The translations under genes and the position numbers were made by a program. DNA of 64,000 nt. Origin: Streptomyces lienomycini. GTDB taxonomy: Bacteria > Actinomycetota > Actinomycetes > Streptomycetales > Streptomycetaceae. This document shows positions 25,287-34,517 of the stretch, piece after piece. The stretch is taken from NCBI RefSeq assembly GCF_027947595.1, contig NZ_CP116257.1, forward strand, positions 6,012,001-6,076,000, read 5' to 3'. Below the pieces are notes generated by a model. It was not told the origin of the DNA. It worked only from the letters and a program-made list of their open reading frames with translations, and made no database searches. Each line of letters opens with the position of its first letter. The stretch's first letter is position 1.

Positions 25287-26799
25287 GTGAACACCGAACG
25301 ACCCGACAACGACGACGCCACCGCCGCCGACGAGGCCGATACGGGGCGTCCCGCGCGGCGGCGCCCCCCGGCGGTCGCGGTCGCGTCCGTCGCCGCCGCC
25401 GTGCTGCTCGTGGGAGCCGGCGGCACCTACCTGGCCACGTCCGCGGCCGGCGACTCGGACGGCGGTACGGCCTCGGGGGCGCCGGGCGACGGCACTCCCC
25501 GCCGCTCCCCTCGACGACCACCCGGCGGACTCCGGGGGCGGCGGCAACGGCATCGCGCCCGGCGAGCCCGACCCGTCCGGCGTCACCTACCGCGCCGACG
25601 GTCCGCTGCCCGACGGGCCCGGCTCGGCGCCCGTGTACCGGGCCGAGGGCGACGTCACCGAGGCGGAGGTGGCCCGGCTGGCCGGGGCGCTGGGGCTGGA
25701 GGGCGTGCCCCGCGTCCAGGGCGGGGCGTGGAAGGTCGGCAACGCCAAGGACGGTTCCGGGCCGCTGCTCACGGTGGACCGGCAGGCACCGGGCACCTGG
25801 ACCTTCCACCGCTACACGCCCGGGACCGACGACTGCGGGAAGGGCCCCGTCTGCAAGGCCCCCTCGGCGGACGGGAACCCGGTGGGCGAGGCGGCCGCGA
25901 AGAAGGCGGCGGCGCCGGTGCTGAAGGCGCTGGGCCAGGACGACGCCAAGCTGGACGCGAGCCAGGTCATGGGCGCCCGGCGGGCCGTGAACGCGGAGCC
26001 CGAGGTCGGCGGGCTGCCCACGTACGGCCTGACGACCGGGGTGGTCGTCAGCGCGCTGGGCGAGGTCGTCGGCGGCAGCGGGCAGGTGAAGGCTCCGGTG
26101 AAGGGGGACACGTACCCCGTGCTGGACGCGAAGAAGACGCTGGCGCTGCTGAACACGCCGGGCGGCGGATCCGGTCCTGGCGCCGGGGGCATCGGGGGCT
26201 GCGCGAGTCCCGTACCGCATCAGGACGGCGCGGACCTGCCCTGCGCGCTGCCGACCGGCGCACCGGAGCAGTCCGGGAAGCGGACCGCGACGGTCGAGGA
26301 CGCGGTGTTCGGGCTGGCCGCGCATCCGGTGCGGGGGCGGCAGACGCTGGTGCCGTCCTGGCTGTTCGAGGTGCGGGCGCCGGGCGCGCGGGACGCCGTC
26401 ACGGTCACGTACCCGGCGGTGGAGCCGAAGTACCTGACCACCGCGGCCCCGGCCACGCCCCCCTCCCCGTCCGACGGGCCGGGCTCGAAGCCCGGCGAGC
26501 CGCGGGACGTGCGGGTGAGCGGTTACACGGCGGCCGACGGCGAGCTGACGGTGCACTTCACGGGCGGTGTGTGCTCCGACTACGACGCGAAGGCGAAGGA
26601 GAGCGGCGGGAAGGTGACCGTCACGGTGACCGAGACCCCGCACCCGGACAAGGTCTGCATCCTGATCGCCAAGGAGTACGAGCGGACGGTGCGGCTCGAC
26701 CGGCCGCTCGGCGACCGGACGGTCGTGGGCTCGGACGGTGCGGACGTCCCCGCGTACAAGCCGGGCGCCCGGCTGCCTGCTCCCTCCGGGGGCCGGTGA
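25287..26799 (+). pseudogene. Membrane-anchored extracytoplasmic protein gene, interrupted by a +1 frameshift
   Basis: The GTG at 25287 (GAAGGAG 7 nt upstream) opens a frame with an acidic cytosolic N-terminus, a basic stretch (RPARRRPP) and one transmembrane helix (AVAVASVAAAVLLVGAGGTYLAT). After about 25497 this frame turns into Arg-rich noise, while the +1 frame becomes coding (APLDDHPADSG, then VTYRADGPLPDGPGS). It continues without a stop to 26799, giving an extracytoplasmic domain of about 430 aa with a Gly/Pro-rich hinge. Skipping one C in the run at 25496-25500 rejoins the two frames. No domain is recognised. It could be a true pseudogene or a one-base sequencing error. Confidence 0.75.
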
Positions 26800-26822
26800 G
26801 GCACGGGCAGGTGACGAGAGCA

Positions 26823-26870
26823 CGAGAGGGGCGGCGGCCCGGGACTGTCCCCGGGCCGCCGCCCCTCTCG
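26823..26870. terminator. Bidirectional hairpin terminator between convergent genes
   Basis: A perfect 21-bp stem (arms 26823-26843 and 26850-26870) with a 6-nt loop ACTGTC lies between the frameshifted gene stop and the erpA stop. It is the most stable hairpin in the window and can serve both strands. Confidence 0.92.
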
Positions 26871-26888
26871 TACTGGGTGTCGCGCGGC

Positions 26889-27245
26889 TCAGCTGAAGGA
26901 GTCGCCACAGGCGCAGGAGCCGGTCGCGTTCGGGTTGTCGATCGTGAAGCCCTGCTTCTCGATCGTGTCCACGAAGTCGACGGTGGCACCGCCCAGGTAC
27001 GGGGCGCTCATGCGGTCGGTGGTGACCTTGACGCCGTCGAAGTCCTTCACCACGTCACCGTCGAGCGAGCGCTCGTCGAAGAAGAGCTGGTAACGCAGGC
27101 CGGAGCAGCCGCCGGGCTGGACGGCGACGCGCAGCGCCAGGTCGTCGCGGCCTTCCTGGTCGAGCAGGGCCTTGACCTTGGCCGCGGCGGCGTCGGTCAG
27201 GATGATGCCGTCGGTGACGGTGGTGGTCTCGTCCGATACGGACAT
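26889..27245 (-). CDS. erpA: Iron-sulfur cluster insertion protein (A-type carrier)
   Basis: The 118-aa HesB/IscA-fold protein has the three Fe-S ligand cysteines in PGGCSGLRYQ and the C-terminal GSCACGDSFS. It hands clusters to apo-enzymes. The neighbouring divergent gene, nadA, encodes a 4Fe-4S quinolinate synthase and is a plausible client. It starts at ATG 27245 with a GGGAG site upstream. Confidence 0.95.
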   Translation of the reverse strand: MSVSDETTTVTDGIILTDAAAAKVKALLDQEGRDDLALRVAVQPGGCSGLRYQLFFDERSLDGDVVKDFDGVKVTTDRMSAPYLGGATVDFVDTIEKQGFTIDNPNATGSCACGDSFS

Positions 27246-27448
27246 CTACATCTCTCCCGGGTTGTACGGAGACTGCTTGCCGACGGTTTCAACCGACGGG
27301 GCCGCGGATTCATTCCAGGACGGACCCGTGTCTTGCCCCTCGGCCTTCCTCTTCATGCTCGCACACGCCCCCGAGGGCGGACAGCGCCTCCGGCACCGGG
27401 ATTCACGTCACACCGACACTATGCGCATCGTCAAAGTGACGTGAACCG

Positions 27449-27463
27449 GCTATGATATATAGC
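27449..27463. promoter_or_regulatory. AT-rich palindrome and -10 box upstream of nadA
   Basis: GCTAT-GATAT-ATAGC is an inverted repeat containing a near-consensus TATGAT (27451-27456). It is followed by two copies of TCGACGAAAA (27470-27490). It lies about 50 bp before the nadA start, in the erpA/nadA divergent region, and may be a promoter with an overlapping operator. No good -35 box was found. Confidence 0.45.
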
Positions 27464-27511
27464 GTCAGTTCGACGAAAAGGGTCGACGAAAACTCAGAAA
27501 GGGTGCGTGTC

Positions 27512-28696
27512 GTGACCACCGCCCAAACCCAGGAGCTCGACGTTCAGCCGACGCCCCTCGCCCTGCTGCTGCTCGGCCGGGAGGCCGACCCGAGGAGCGA
27601 GCGCGGTGTGGAGTGCCCCGGCGACCTGCCCTCGCCCTCCGACCCGGACCTGGTCGCACGCGCCCGCGCGGCCAAGGAGAAGCTCGGTGACAAGGTCTTC
27701 GTGCTCGGTCACCACTACCAGCGCGACGAGGTCATCCAGTTCGCCGACGTCACGGGCGACTCCTTCAAGCTGGCCCGGGACGCCGCCGCCCGCCCGGAGG
27801 CCGAGTACATCGTCTTCTGCGGTGTGCACTTCATGGCGGAGTCGGCCGACATCCTCACCTCCGGCGACCAGAAGGTGGTCCTGCCCGACCTGGCCGCCGG
27901 CTGCTCCATGGCGGACATGGCCACCGCCGAGCAGGTCGCCGAGTGCTGGGACGTGCTGACCGAGGCGGGTGTGGCCGAACAGGTCGTGCCCGTCTCGTAC
28001 ATGAACTCGTCCGCCGACATCAAGGCGTTCACCGGCCGGCACGGCGGCACCATCTGCACCTCCTCCAACGCCGAGCGCGCCCTGAACTGGGCGTTCGAGC
28101 AGGGCGAGAAGGTGCTCTTCCTGCCCGACCAGCACCTCGGCCGCAACACCGCGGTGCGGGACCTCGGCATGTCCCTGGACGACTGCGTCGTCTACAACCC
28201 GCACCGGCCGAACGGCGGGCTGACGGCCGAGGAGCTGCGCGCCGCGAAGATGATCCTGTGGCGGGGGCACTGCTCGGTGCACGGCCGCTTCAGCCTCGAC
28301 TCGGTGAACGACGTGCGCGAGCGCATTCCCGGCGTGAACGTCCTGGTGCACCCGGAGTGCAAGCACGAGGTCGTCGCGGCGGCGGACCACGTCGGCTCGA
28401 CCGAGTACATCATCAAGGCCCTGGAGGCGGCCCCGGCCGGTTCCAAGTGGGCCATCGGGACCGAGCTGAACCTGGTCCGCCGGCTGGCGAACCGTTTCGC
28501 CGCCGAGGACAAGGAGATCGTCTTCCTCGACAAGACGGTCTGCTTCTGCTCGACCATGAACCGCATCGACCTCCCGCACCTGGTCTGGACGCTGGAGTCC
28601 CTCGCCGAGGGCACCCTCGTCAACCGCATCGAGGTCGACGAGGAGACGGAGAAGTTCGCCAAGCTGGCGCTGGAGCGGATGCTGGCGCTGCCGTAG
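27512..28696 (+). CDS. nadA: Quinolinate synthase
   Basis: This 394-aa 4Fe-4S enzyme condenses iminoaspartate with DHAP to give quinolinate in NAD synthesis. Typical motifs are VLGHHYQRDEVIQFAD, FCGVHFMAESADIL, CTSSNAERAL, HPECKHEV and the C-terminal FLDKTVCFCSTMN, which include the three cluster cysteines. The GTG at 27512 is chosen over upstream in-frame starts because it has AGAAAGGG about 8 nt upstream and gives VTTAQTQELDVQPTPLALLLLG, the N-terminus usual in Streptomyces. nadB and nadC are not in the window. Confidence 0.95.
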   Translation: MTTAQTQELDVQPTPLALLLLGREADPRSERGVECPGDLPSPSDPDLVARARAAKEKLGDKVFVLGHHYQRDEVIQFADVTGDSFKLARDAAARPEAEYIVFCGVHFMAESADILTSGDQKVVLPDLAAGCSMADMATAEQVAECWDVLTEAGVAEQVVPVSYMNSSADIKAFTGRHGGTICTSSNAERALNWAFEQGEKVLFLPDQHLGRNTAVRDLGMSLDDCVVYNPHRPNGGLTAEELRAAKMILWRGHCSVHGRFSLDSVNDVRERIPGVNVLVHPECKHEVVAAADHVGSTEYIIKALEAAPAGSKWAIGTELNLVRRLANRFAAEDKEIVFLDKTVCFCSTMNRIDLPHLVWTLESLAEGTLVNRIEVDEETEKFAKLALERMLALP

Positions 28697-28852
28697 CGGT
28701 GCGCGGGGCCCCGTCTCAGCGGTACGCGGGGCCCCGCCTCGCATCGCGTGCACGAAGACCAGGCCCCGGGCGCACGCCTCCCGCTGCTCCGTTGGCCTGC
28801 GGGGACGCCTGTGCGACGGTGGGCTCCGGGGGGGGAGAGACGGGGGGGCGGC

Positions 28853-29008
28853 ATGGCAGGTCGGGGACAGGTGCCCGGTGGGGGCGACGGTTCGTTCGGC
28901 CGCGGGGCGGGGCAGGGCTGCGGCTTCTGCATGGGCGTCCTGCTCGCCCTGGTGATCCTCGCGGCCGTCGTGCTGTTCGGCGGCATCGCCGCGCTGTCCG
29001 GGCGGTGA
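28853..29008 (+). CDS. Small glycine-rich single-span membrane protein
   Basis: This 51-residue product has a Gly-rich N-terminus, CGFC, then a transmembrane helix (MGVLLALVILAAVVLFGGIAAL). It has no recognised family. A purine-rich GGGGGGAGAGACGGGG precedes the ATG. Reading on in the same frame upstream is possible but unlike a protein. It is a candidate real small gene only. Confidence 0.4.
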   Translation: MAGRGQVPGGGDGSFGRGAGQGCGFCMGVLLALVILAAVVLFGGIAALSGR

Positions 29009-29052
29009 CGCCCGTGCCCGAGGCGCGGGACGGGACGAGGCACGGCACGACG

Positions 29053-29094
29053 CAGGGGCGCCCCCCGTGGTGAGTCCACGGGGGGGCGCCCCTG
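29053..29094 (-). terminator. Hairpin terminator after the RND transporter gene
   Basis: An inverted repeat with arms CAGGGGCG-CCCCCCGTGG and CCACGGGG-GGGCGCCCCTG (one extra G) around TGAGT lies 18 bp past the transporter stop. Plus-strand transcripts from the small membrane-protein gene would also meet it. Confidence 0.75.
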
Positions 29095-29111
29095 GGTCGT
29101 GCCCGCGGGAG

Positions 29112-32100
29112 TCAGACCTGGGCCGGCTCCGGGTCCTCGGAGGGCTGCGGCTGCTCGGGCAGGCCCTTCTTCCCGGCCCGCTTCTGCGCCCGCCGCTCCT
29201 TGCGCAGCTCCAGCATCGCGTAGAGCGTCGGAACCAGCAGCAGGGTCAGCAGGGTCGACGTGATCAGACCGCCGATCACCACCACCGCGAGCGGCTGGGC
29301 GATGAAGCCGCCCTCGCCGGTGACGCCGAGCGCCATCGGGAGCAGGGCGAAGATCGTCGCCAGGGCCGTCATGAGGATGGGGCGCAGACGGTGGCGGCCA
29401 CCCTCGACGACCGCCTCGACGACGCCGTACCCCTGCTTGCGGTACTGGTTGATCAGGTCGATCAGCACGATGGCGTTGGTGACCACGATGCCGATCAGCA
29501 TCAGCATGCCGATCATCGCCGGGACGCCCATCGGGGTGCCGGTGGCGATCAGCAGGCCGATCGCGCCGGTCGCCGCGAACGGGATCGACACCAGCAGGAT
29601 CAGCGGCTGGGCCAGCGACCGGAAGGTGCCGACCAGCAGCATGAACACGATGGCGATGGCCGCGAGCATGGCGAGGCCGAGGTTGACGAACGCCTCGTCC
29701 TGGTCGGCGGTGACGCCGCCGATGTCGGCGGTGGCGCCGGTCGGCAGGTCGAGGGCGTCGATCTTCGACTGGAGGTCGGTGCCCACCGCGCCGGTGTTGT
29801 CGCCGGTCGGCTTGGCGGTGATGGTCGCCGCCCGCTGACCGTCGATGCGGGTCATCGAGACCGGGCCGTCCACCAACCGCACGGTGGCGATGTCACCGAG
29901 CTTGACCGGGCCGAGGTTCAGCGCCTTCAGTTCGGCCATCGTCCGGGCGGGCTGGGCCGACTTGATGACGACGTCGCGCTCGGTGTCGTCCAGGACCGCC
30001 TTGGCGGCCGGGGTGCCGCGCACGGCCTGGCCCACGGCCGCGCCGAGGGTCTGGTCGTCGAAACCGGCCGCGGCGGCCTTGGCGTTGGCCTTGACCGAGA
30101 TGCGCGGCACGCTCTGCGCCAGGTCGCTGGTGACGTCGGTGACGTCGTCGAGCCCGGCGACCGTCTTGCGGACCTGCTCGGCCGCGTCGCGGAGCACCTG
30201 CGCGTCGCCCGCCTTGACGACGACGCTCAGGTCCTGGCTGCCGAAGCCGTCACCGGCGGCGACCGTGGTGGTGCCGATGCCGTCGCCGAGCTTCGCCAGC
30301 CCGTCCTCGATGTGGTCCTGGACGTCCTCGGCGGACGCGGAGTCCTCCAGCATGAGCTGGTACGAGGCCTGGTTGGTGTCCGTGCCGCCGCCGAAGGCGG
30401 CCATGAAACCGGACGAGCCGATGGTGACCTGGTAGTCCTTGACGCCCTCGGTGTCGCCGAGCAGCTTCTCGACCTTCGCGGCCTGCTCGTCGGTGGCACC
30501 GAGGCTGGTGCCGGGCTTCAGCTCCTGCTTGATGCTGAGGACCTTCTGGTCACCCTGGTCGAAGAAGTTGGTCTTCAGCAGCGGCGCCATGCCGAAGGTG
30601 CCGATGAGCACGACGACGGCGATGGCCACGCTGGTCAGCCGGCGGCGGGTGGCGAAGCGCAGGACGGGGACGTAGAAGCGCTGGAGGCGGCTCTTCGCCT
30701 CCTTCTCCTCGGCCAGCCGGCGGGCCTCGGCCGCGTCCTCGGGGGTGCCCTTCGGGGGCCGCAGGAACCAGTACGACAGGACCGGGACGACCGTCAGCGA
30801 CACCAGCAGGGACGCGAGGAGCGCGGCGGTGACGGTGAGGCTGAAGGAGCCGAACAGCTCGCCGACCATGCCGCCAACCAGGCCGATCGGCAGGAACACG
30901 GCGACCGTGGTGAGCGTCGAGGAGGTGACCGCCCCGGCGACCTCGCGGACGGCCTTGAGGATGGCCTCCTGGCGCTCCTCGCCGTAGCCGAGGTGCCGCT
31001 TGATGTTCTCCAGGACCACGATCGAGTCGTCGACGACGCGGCCGATGGCGATGGTCAGCGCGCCCAGCGTCAGCATGTTGAGCGACAGGTCGCGCGTCCA
31101 CAGGACGATCAGCGCCAGCACCACGGACAGCGGGATGGAGACCGCGGTGACCAGGGTGGAGCGGATCGACGCCAGGAAGACCAGGATGACCAGGACGGCG
31201 AAGAGCAGACCGAGCCCGCCCTCCGTGGTCAGGCCCGAGATGGCCTTGGAGACCGCGGGGCCCTGGTCGCTGACGACGGTGAGGGTCGCGCCGGAGCCGA
31301 GCTGCTCGCGCAGGGCGGGGAGCTTGTCCTCGACGGCGTCGGAGATGGCGACCGCGCTGCCGTCGTGGTCCATCGTCACGGCGACGGCGAGGGACGGCTT
31401 GCCGTTGGTCCGGGTGAGGGAGTCGGCCTTGGCCTCCTCCTCCTTGACGGTGGCGACGTCGCCGAGGCGGACCGGCTTGTCGACGCCCTCGCCGGTGACC
31501 ATGAGGTCCTGGATCTGCTGGACCGAGGTGAAGCCGCCGCCGACCTGGACGGTGCGGTTGGCGCCCGCCTCGTCGAAGGATCCGGCCGGGACGGTCGCGC
31601 CACCGGCCTGCAGCGACTGGGCGAGCGCCTGCGGGCCCACTCCGGCCGCGGCCAGCTTCGCCTGGTCCGGCGTGACGGTGACCTGGACGTCGCGGACGCC
31701 GTCGACCACGACCTGGGCGACGCCGTCGATGTCCTTCAGCTCGGAGACGACCGTCTTGTCGAGCTGGTCGGCCAGCGCCTGCTGGTCCTTGTCCGAGGTG
31801 ACGGCGAGGACGACGGTCGGGATGTCGTCCGTCGAGCCGGAGATGACCTGCGGGTCCACGTCGTCCGGGAGCTGGGCGCGGGCCCGGTTCACGGCCTGCT
31901 GGACGTCCGCGACGAGCTGCTGGGTGTTCGGGCCGTAGTCGAAGGACGCCATGATGACGGCGTTGCCCTCACTGGCCGTGGAGGTGACGCCCGAGATCCC
32001 GTCGACGGCCTCGAGGGTGTCCTCGATCGGCTCGACGACCTGCTTCTCGACCACGTCCGGCGAGGCGCCCTGGTACGGGGCGAGCACCGACACCATGGGC

Positions 32101-32228
32101 AGTTCGATGGTGGGCAGCAGCTGCTGCTTGAGCTGGGGGATGGCGATCGCGCCGAAGACGAGCGCGACGATCGACATCAGGCCTATCAGGGCCCGTTGCG
32201 CGAGGCTGAATCTCGACAGCCAGGACAT
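29112..32228 (-). CDS. RND-family efflux transporter (AcrB/SwrC-like)
   Basis: The product is 1038 aa with the full RND two-fold layout. TM1 (about 10-30) is followed by a large porter loop, helices TM2-6 carrying GRVVDDSIVVLENIKRH (the proton-relay Asp pair in TM4), a second porter loop after TM7, and a final cluster of helices with IVVTNAIVLIDLINQYR. No membrane-fusion or outer-membrane partner is encoded nearby, as for the Gram-positive SwrC type. It follows the NarL-type regulator and kinase genes on the same strand, after a 179-bp gap containing its own likely promoter, so that system probably controls it. The substrate is unknown. Confidence 0.92.
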   Translation of the reverse strand: MSWLSRFSLAQRALIGLMSIVALVFGAIAIPQLKQQLLPTIELPMVSVLAPYQGASPDVVEKQVVEPIEDTLEAVDGISGVTSTASEGNAVIMASFDYGPNTQQLVADVQQAVNRARAQLPDDVDPQVISGSTDDIPTVVLAVTSDKDQQALADQLDKTVVSELKDIDGVAQVVVDGVRDVQVTVTPDQAKLAAAGVGPQALAQSLQAGGATVPAGSFDEAGANRTVQVGGGFTSVQQIQDLMVTGEGVDKPVRLGDVATVKEEEAKADSLTRTNGKPSLAVAVTMDHDGSAVAISDAVEDKLPALREQLGSGATLTVVSDQGPAVSKAISGLTTEGGLGLLFAVLVILVFLASIRSTLVTAVSIPLSVVLALIVLWTRDLSLNMLTLGALTIAIGRVVDDSIVVLENIKRHLGYGEERQEAILKAVREVAGAVTSSTLTTVAVFLPIGLVGGMVGELFGSFSLTVTAALLASLLVSLTVVPVLSYWFLRPPKGTPEDAAEARRLAEEKEAKSRLQRFYVPVLRFATRRRLTSVAIAVVVLIGTFGMAPLLKTNFFDQGDQKVLSIKQELKPGTSLGATDEQAAKVEKLLGDTEGVKDYQVTIGSSGFMAAFGGGTDTNQASYQLMLEDSASAEDVQDHIEDGLAKLGDGIGTTTVAAGDGFGSQDLSVVVKAGDAQVLRDAAEQVRKTVAGLDDVTDVTSDLAQSVPRISVKANAKAAAAGFDDQTLGAAVGQAVRGTPAAKAVLDDTERDVVIKSAQPARTMAELKALNLGPVKLGDIATVRLVDGPVSMTRIDGQRAATITAKPTGDNTGAVGTDLQSKIDALDLPTGATADIGGVTADQDEAFVNLGLAMLAAIAIVFMLLVGTFRSLAQPLILLVSIPFAATGAIGLLIATGTPMGVPAMIGMLMLIGIVVTNAIVLIDLINQYRKQGYGVVEAVVEGGRHRLRPILMTALATIFALLPMALGVTGEGGFIAQPLAVVVIGGLITSTLLTLLLVPTLYAMLELRKERRAQKRAGKKGLPEQPQPSEDPEPAQV

Positions 32229-32398
32229 GGATCAGGGTCTCTCTTCTGTGGCCGAGCGGGGGACGGGGCACATGGCAGCGCCGGACGCGGGCACACGGAA
32301 GAGCACCCACCCCAACACCCTGGGCCATGGGCGGCCCCCGTTCCCTAGGCCCCAGGTCCATTTCCTTATACGGCGCCTACTCCCGCCGCAGTACACGG

Positions 32399-32418
32399 GG
32401 GTGGAGGTCACTCCACCC
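32399..32418 (-). terminator. Hairpin spanning the regulator stop codon
   Basis: GGGTGGAG and CTCCACCC pair across a GTCA loop that contains the last bases of the LuxR-type regulator gene. It is short (8 bp) and may only attenuate read-through into the RND gene. Confidence 0.4.
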
Positions 32419-33088
32419 TTGGACGTACCAGCCCGGACTCGTAGGCGATGACGACCAGCTGGGCGCGGTCGCGGGCGCCCAGCTTGGCCATGGCCCGGTT
32501 GACATGTGTCTTCACGGTGAGCGGGCTGACCTCCAGCCGCTCGGCGATCTCGTCGTTGGAGTGTCCGCCGGCGACCTGGACCAGCACCTCCCGTTCGCGC
32601 ACGGTCAGCGACTCCAGCCGCTCGGCGCGGGCCGGATCGCGGTCCCCGTCGTCCGTGCCCTGGGCGAGGAAGCGGGCGATCAGGCCCTTGGTGGCGGTCG
32701 GGGACAGCAGCGCCTCGCCGCCGGCCGCGACACGGATCGCGTTGAGCAGCTCCTCGGGCTCCGAGCCCTTGCCGAGGAAGCCGGAGGCGCCGGCGCGCAG
32801 CGACTGCACCACGTAGTCGTCGACCTCGAAGGTGGTCAGTATGACCACGCGGACCTGGGCGAGGGACGGGTCGGCGCTGATCATGCGGGTGGCGGCGAGG
32901 CCGTCGGTGCCGGGCATCCGGATGTCCATCAGCACCACGTCGGCCCGCCGTTCGGCGGCCAGCCGGGCCGCCTCCGCGCCGTCGGACGCCTCCCCCACCA
33001 CCTCCATGTCGGGCTCGGAGTCGACCAGCACCTTGAAGGCGCTGCGCAGCAACGCCTGGTCGTCGGCGAGCAGGACACGGATGGTCAT
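32408..33088 (-). CDS. NarL/LuxR-family response regulator
   Basis: The 226-aa product has an N-terminal receiver (1-120) with DD at 9-10, phospho-acceptor Asp55 in VVLMDIRMPG, Thr in VVILTTFEVDDYV and Lys in FLGKGSEPEELL. The C-terminal LuxR helix-turn-helix contains LTVREREVLVQVAGGHSNDEIAERLEVSPLTVKTHV. Its start overlaps the kinase stop by 4 bp. The neighbouring RND gene is the obvious target; no binding site has been confirmed. Confidence 0.94.
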   Translation of the reverse strand: MTIRVLLADDQALLRSAFKVLVDSEPDMEVVGEASDGAEAARLAAERRADVVLMDIRMPGTDGLAATRMISADPSLAQVRVVILTTFEVDDYVVQSLRAGASGFLGKGSEPEELLNAIRVAAGGEALLSPTATKGLIARFLAQGTDDGDRDPARAERLESLTVREREVLVQVAGGHSNDEIAERLEVSPLTVKTHVNRAMAKLGARDRAQLVVIAYESGLVRPRVE

Positions 33089-34308
33089 ACGGGGTCCTCC
33101 ACGGCATCGGTGCGGTTTCTGACCGGAAGGATCGCATGGACCCGGAAACCGCCTCCGTAGCGGGGACCGGTGGTGAGGGTGCCGCGCACGGCGGTGACGC
33201 GCTCGCGCATGCCGAGGAGGCCGTGGCCGCCGCCCTCGGCGGGTGCGTCGGCCGCCTCTCCGGTGCCGTCGTCCAGCACGGTCACCTCGATGTGCGGTCC
33301 CACCCGTACGACGCTGACCTCGGCCTTCGCCCGCTCCCCCGCGTGCTTGCGCACATTGGTCAGGGCCTCCTGGATGATGCGGTACGCGGCGAGGTCGACG
33401 GCGGCGGGCAGTTCGGTGCCCTGGTCGGCGCGGGCCACCTCGACGCGCAGCCCGGCGTGGTGGAAGGTGCCGACGAGTTCGTCGAGGCGGGCGAGGCCGG
33501 GGGCGGGCTCGGTGGGCGCCTCCGGGTCGCCGGACTGGCGCAGCAGACCGACCGTGGCCCGCAGTTCGTCCAGTGCGGAGCGGCTGGCCGCGCGTACGTG
33601 GGCGAGGGCCTCCTTGGCCTGGTCGGGCCGCCGGTCCATGACGTGCGAGGCGACCCCGGCCTGGACGTTGACCAGCGCGATGTGGTGGGCGACCACGTCG
33701 TGCAGGTCGCGGGCGATGCGCAGGCGTTCCTCGGCGACCCGGCGGCGTGCCTCCTCCTCACGGGTGCGTTCGGCCTTCTCGGCCCGGTCCCGGATGGCCT
33801 GCACGAAGGCCCGGCGGCTGCGGACCGCGTCCCCGGCGGTGGCGCCGATGCCGGTCCAGGCGAAGACCGCGAGGTTCTCCTGCGCGTACCAGGGCAGCGG
33901 GCCGGCCAGCATGGCGGCGCCGGTGAGCACGGTCATGGTGAGCAGGCCGACCCGCCAGGTGGTGGGGCGGTCGGTGGTGGCGGCGACGGTGAAGAGGGCG
34001 ACGACCGCGGACATCACGACGGGGGCCCGGGGTTCGCCGGTGACGCTCTCGACGACGGAGACGCAGCCGGTGACGGCGAGGACCGCCATCGGCTCCCGGC
34101 GGCGGAAGGCGAGCGCGGCGGCGCCGACGGCCATGAGGGCCAGGCTCAACGCGTCGGGGGTGCGCAGGTCCCAGTTGACGCCTTCGGGGCCGTGCGGGTC
34201 CACGAAGGAACCGGCGAGCATGCACACCAGGACGGCGGCGGCCAGGGCCGTGTCCAGCGCGGAGGGGTGGGCGCCGAGGGTGCAGCGGGCGCGGGCGAGG
34301 GTGCTCAC
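33085..34308 (-). CDS. NarL-partner sensor histidine kinase (HisKA_3)
   Basis: The product is 407 aa. About five membrane helices occur in residues 15-160, with short loops only, so sensing is likely within or at the membrane. A short coiled coil follows (165-198), then the HisKA_3 motif RDLHDVVAHHIALV with phospho-His203. The ATPase domain has IIQEALTNVRKHA (N box) and GHGLLGMRERV. There is no extracellular sensor domain, which is typical of intramembrane-sensing kinases responding to envelope stress (family knowledge). The stop overlaps the regulator start. Confidence 0.93.
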   Translation of the reverse strand: MSTLARARCTLGAHPSALDTALAAAVLVCMLAGSFVDPHGPEGVNWDLRTPDALSLALMAVGAAALAFRRREPMAVLAVTGCVSVVESVTGEPRAPVVMSAVVALFTVAATTDRPTTWRVGLLTMTVLTGAAMLAGPLPWYAQENLAVFAWTGIGATAGDAVRSRRAFVQAIRDRAEKAERTREEEARRRVAEERLRIARDLHDVVAHHIALVNVQAGVASHVMDRRPDQAKEALAHVRAASRSALDELRATVGLLRQSGDPEAPTEPAPGLARLDELVGTFHHAGLRVEVARADQGTELPAAVDLAAYRIIQEALTNVRKHAGERAKAEVSVVRVGPHIEVTVLDDGTGEAADAPAEGGGHGLLGMRERVTAVRGTLTTGPRYGGGFRVHAILPVRNRTDAVEDPV

Positions 34309-34359
34309 GGGTTTTTACGGTAGCTGGAGTGGGCGTGTCCTGTGAGTGGGCCCGCATGA

Positions 34360-34510
34360 GGTGGGCGTCGGCTGGGGGCTGCGCCCCCAGACCCCCGCTT
34401 CGGCCTGGACGGCCTCGTCCTCAAGCGCCGGACGGGCTGGTTGATGCCACCCGGCGTTCCCGGGCGCCGGACGGACAAGATGGAACCGCCCGGCGTTCTC
34501 AGGCGCCGAC
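34360..34510. repeat. Streptomyces intergenic repeat (CCCCAGACCCCCGCTTCGGCC type)
   Basis: The spacer contains GGGGGCTGCGCCCCCAGACC, then CGCTTCGGCCTGGACGGCC and CTCAAGCGCCGGACGGGCTG. I recognise this arrangement as a widespread Streptomyces intergenic element. Degenerate echoes follow twice: CCGGCGTTCCCGGGCGCCGG and CCGGCGTTCTCAGGCGCC. It lies between the sensor kinase start and the pspAA stop and is able to fold into several GC stems. Confidence 0.6.
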
Positions 34511-34517
34511 GGCGTCT

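Noticed and set aside
29067..32348. 1093-aa plus-strand open frame opposite the RND gene
   Set aside because: It is Asp/Arg/Gly/Leu-rich with no domain. The minus strand has clear RND motifs throughout, so this is a shadow frame.
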